Shown here: piece after piece, positions 62,326-64,000 of the stretch
How the letters are laid out: each line of letters starts with the position of its first letter
Position numbering within the stretch: position 1 is the stretch's first letter
DNA from: [Clostridium] citroniae WAL-17108
GTDB lineage: Bacteria > Bacillota > Clostridia > Lachnospirales > Lachnospiraceae
Length of the DNA stretch: 64,000 bases
Assembly: GCF_000233455.1 (NCBI RefSeq)
Contig: NZ_JH376420.1
Span: forward strand, 458,176 to 522,175
Direction: 5' to 3'
Notes under the pieces: generated by a model
The model's database searches: none
What the model was told of the DNA's origin: nothing
The model's input: the letters and a program-made list of their open reading frames with translations, nothing else
Position numbers and translations under genes: made by a program

Positions 62326-63423
62326 TTAAAATGTCTCAATCTTAATATCACCGCCATCACCGTTCCCGGCTGTGTCCATAACATTGCCCAAATCCTCAAA
62401 GCTCTCATCATCTTCTGTCACCGGCTTTTTGATCAGAGACAGGATGACGCCTGTTATCACACTTCCGATGGCAAGGGCAAGGCAGAATTTTACCGGGTTT
62501 GTGAACAGGGGAACAGAAAGCATGCCTCCGTGGGGTACAGGCGAACCGCAGCCCCAGATCATGGACAGTCCGCCGGCCACCGCGGAACCGCACACGCAGG
62601 AGAATACCACACGGATCAGGTCCCTGGCCGCTATGGGGATCACGCCTTCCGTGATCATACAAAATCCCATGGGAACAGCTGCCTTTAACGCCTCCTTCTC
62701 CGCCCTGGTGTATTTATTCCTGGTGAGCAGGCAGGAGATGGCAATGCCGAAGGGCGGGATCATGGAACCCACAAACTTCACTGCCTCCGGTTCTATGACC
62801 CCATCGATCATAAGTCCGTTGACAAATGTTGACATGGTCTTGTTCACAGGGCCTCCGAAATCAAAGCACGCCATTCCCCCAAGTACGGCCCCAAACACAA
62901 ACTTTGACCCGCTCTGCAGGCTGGAGATCGCCTCTGTCAGGGTTACCTGAAGCCATGCAAAGGGCTGCCCCACCACTGTAAACATGAGGACGGATGCAGC
63001 TGCCGTTACCAGCACGGGAATTACCATGACCGGCATAAGTCCCTGCATTGCTTTGGGAAGCTTTACATATTTCTTTACTGCCAGAACCAGATACCCTACC
63101 AGGAAGCCTGCGACAATGCCGCCGATAAAGCCTGCCTTGATCTCGGTGCAGATAAATCCAAGGATCAGGCCAGGTGCAATTCCCGGACGGTCCGCTATGG
63201 AGTAGGCAACGCCTGCTGTGATCACAGGCACCACTGCCGACATTCCAAAGCCGCCTGCTTTGTAAAGGTAATATCCGATCCCTGATACAGAGTTTCTCAC
63301 ATCCCCGTCTATGAACTGTCCTAAGGCCATGCAAAGCCCGGCCGCTACCACCAGCGGAATCATATAGCCAATTGCCGTAAGCACATGTTTTTTGATCAAT
63401 GCAATAACACCGCGTTCTTTCAT
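62326..63423 (-). CDS. PTS fructose-family EIIC permease
   Basis: A 365-residue membrane component of a fructose-type PTS, about nine helices. Family segments include AIGYMIPLVVAAGLCMALGQF, SIADRPGIAPGLILGF, IKAGFIGGIVAGFLVGYL, and the GGPVNKTMSTF / PHGGM loops near the sugar site. It takes up and, with IIA and IIB, phosphorylates a sugar or polyol. IIC is a separate protein here, following IIB by 15 bases. ATG follows AAAGGAGAGGGAACGAT. Confidence 0.93.
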   Translation of the reverse strand: MKERGVIALIKKHVLTAIGYMIPLVVAAGLCMALGQFIDGDVRNSVSGIGYYLYKAGGFGMSAVVPVITAGVAYSIADRPGIAPGLILGFICTEIKAGFIGGIVAGFLVGYLVLAVKKYVKLPKAMQGLMPVMVIPVLVTAAASVLMFTVVGQPFAWLQVTLTEAISSLQSGSKFVFGAVLGGMACFDFGGPVNKTMSTFVNGLMIDGVIEPEAVKFVGSMIPPFGIAISCLLTRNKYTRAEKEALKAAVPMGFCMITEGVIPIAARDLIRVVFSCVCGSAVAGGLSMIWGCGSPVPHGGMLSVPLFTNPVKFCLALAIGSVITGVILSLIKKPVTEDDESFEDLGNVMDTAGNGDGGDIKIETF

Positions 63424-63438
63424 ATCGTTCCCTCTCCT

Positions 63439-63756
63439 TTATCCTTTGTTTTCCATTGCCTTTTCTACCTTTTCAATAAACCCGATGGCGTTTTTGATAA
63501 CAGCCGCCGTGCCAACGCGTATCACCGGCTTCCCCTTAAACCGCTCCTCGCCGGATATCTTTACATCCACTGCCAGGATCACCACGTCCGCCTCTGCAAT
63601 CTCCTGTTCCGTCAGTTTGTACTCCGTGCCAATGGTCCCCTGAGTCTCTACCCTGCACTCATGGCCTCTGGCCTTTGCCCCCTTGATCAGCTTTTCCCTG
63701 GCCATGTAAGTGTGGGCAATCCCTGCGGTACAGGCTGCAATGCCGACAATCTTCAT
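63439..63756 (-). CDS. PTS fructose-family EIIB
   Basis: A 105-residue fructose-type IIB with the phospho-cysteine in AACTAGIAHTYMA near the N-terminus and the fold continuing through ADVVILAVDVKISGEERF to the C-terminal helix. It takes phosphate from IIA and gives it to the sugar on IIC. The start ATG lies directly after the IIA stop codon, so IIA, IIB and IIC are three polypeptides of one operon. Confidence 0.95.
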   Translation of the reverse strand: MKIVGIAACTAGIAHTYMAREKLIKGAKARGHECRVETQGTIGTEYKLTEQEIAEADVVILAVDVKISGEERFKGKPVIRVGTAAVIKNAIGFIEKVEKAMENKG

Positions 63757-64000
63757 TTACGTTTCCCCCTTTCTGTTAAACAGAGTGAATATCTCCTCCT
63801 CACTCTCAGTTGTTAATAGTGTTTCTATTACATCATCGTCACAAAGCGCAACTGCAACCTGAGACAACAGTGAAACCAGTTCTGATTTATCCCCGCTATT
63901 GACGGCAAACATAACAAATGCCCTTGTATCCCCTTCTCCCAGGGTCTCCCACTCCACTCCCTGGTCCACTCTGCCAACAGCCATTGCTGTTTTCAGCACC
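63757..64000 (-). CDS. PTS fructose-family EIIA (partial, N-terminus outside window)
   Basis: The C-terminal 80 or so residues of a PTS EIIA type-2 domain: MAVGRVDQGVEWETLGEGDTR, FVMFAVN, HLxLLSxLA-like ELVSLLSQVAVALCDDDVI and a final ETLLTTESEEEIFTLF. The phospho-His region precedes this part and lies beyond base 64000, so the start codon is not in the window; the ATG at 63999 is internal. Its stop overlaps the IIB start area, making it the gene just upstream in the operon. Confidence 0.85.
   Translation of the reverse strand, partial: VLKTAMAVGRVDQGVEWETLGEGDTRAFVMFAVNSGDKSELVSLLSQVAVALCDDDVIETLLTTESEEEIFTLFNRKGET

Overview
The window reads as chromosome from an anaerobic Firmicute of the Lachnospiraceae (Enterocloster / Clostridium bolteae-clostridioforme type). 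This is inferred from the order dgt-dnaG-rpoD-trmK-nif3 followed by a TGS-uridine kinase and rnpB, a hrcA-grpE-dnaK-dnaJ operon with a CIRCE element, a T-box in front of pheST, a two-gene SufCB pair, 3D-domain and SpoIID-domain envelope proteins, AGGAGG ribosome binding sites and a base composition near half GC. No insertion sequence, phage or CRISPR array was seen. Most of the window looks vertically inherited, with carbohydrate islands at both ends.

1-4.3 kb: a ROK-family repressor (cut by the window edge) diverges from two tandem GH32 fructosidase genes. The second GH32 is canonical; the first has lost recognisable catalytic motifs. 4.7-13.8 kb: a hexuronate (galacturonate/glucuronate) catabolic locus. 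uxaC, uxaA, two PfkB-type 2-keto-3-deoxygluconate kinases and the KDPG aldolase cover every step to pyruvate and glyceraldehyde-3-phosphate except tagaturonate reduction (uxaB is not here). Two regulators, LacI-type and IclR-type, have visible operators on the promoters. 13.9-17.5 kb: a small conserved gene, then a PadR repressor co-transcribed with a SEDS (FtsW/RodA-like) protein, and a polytopic flippase-like protein. A cluster of three PadR-like operator sites precedes padR.

17.6-25.5 kb: rnpB and the macromolecular-synthesis block (udk-like, nif3, trmK, rpoD, dnaG, dgt), all on the minus strand. 25.7-32.3 kb: a subtilisin-like protease, a sodium symporter next to an NhaC antiporter, the two-gene Fe-S assembly pair sufCB, and tRNA-Leu(CAG). 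32.4-36.4 kb: one very large multidomain c-di-GMP protein. 36.5-43.9 kb: a DUF3298 protein, pheST with promoter and T-box, an OGG1-type DNA glycosylase, a membrane-anchored unknown and a sugar-nucleotide reductase-like SDR. 44.1-49 kb: the class I heat-shock operon. 49.3-53.3 kb: two secreted 3D-domain proteins facing a SpoIID-domain protein. 53.3-53.6 kb: a promoter-to-terminator non-coding RNA unit that fits 6S RNA. 53.6-60.1 kb: pyrimidine salvage (cdd-pdp), ybaK, a DUF362 protein with cysteine clusters, an alpha/beta hydrolase and a DEAD-box helicase with a long leader that begins with a terminator hairpin. 60.2-64 kb: a PTS operon (IIA, IIB, IIC, class II aldolase, iron-dependent alcohol dehydrogenase), cut by the right edge.

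The points most worth a second look are the GH32 paralogue without its acid/base glutamate, a dispersed repeat whose two copies both begin exactly at the U-tract of an unrelated terminator, the attenuator-like leader of the helicase gene, the PadR/SEDS module with triple operators, the 6S-like RNA, and the PTS-aldolase-ADH pathway of unknown substrate.
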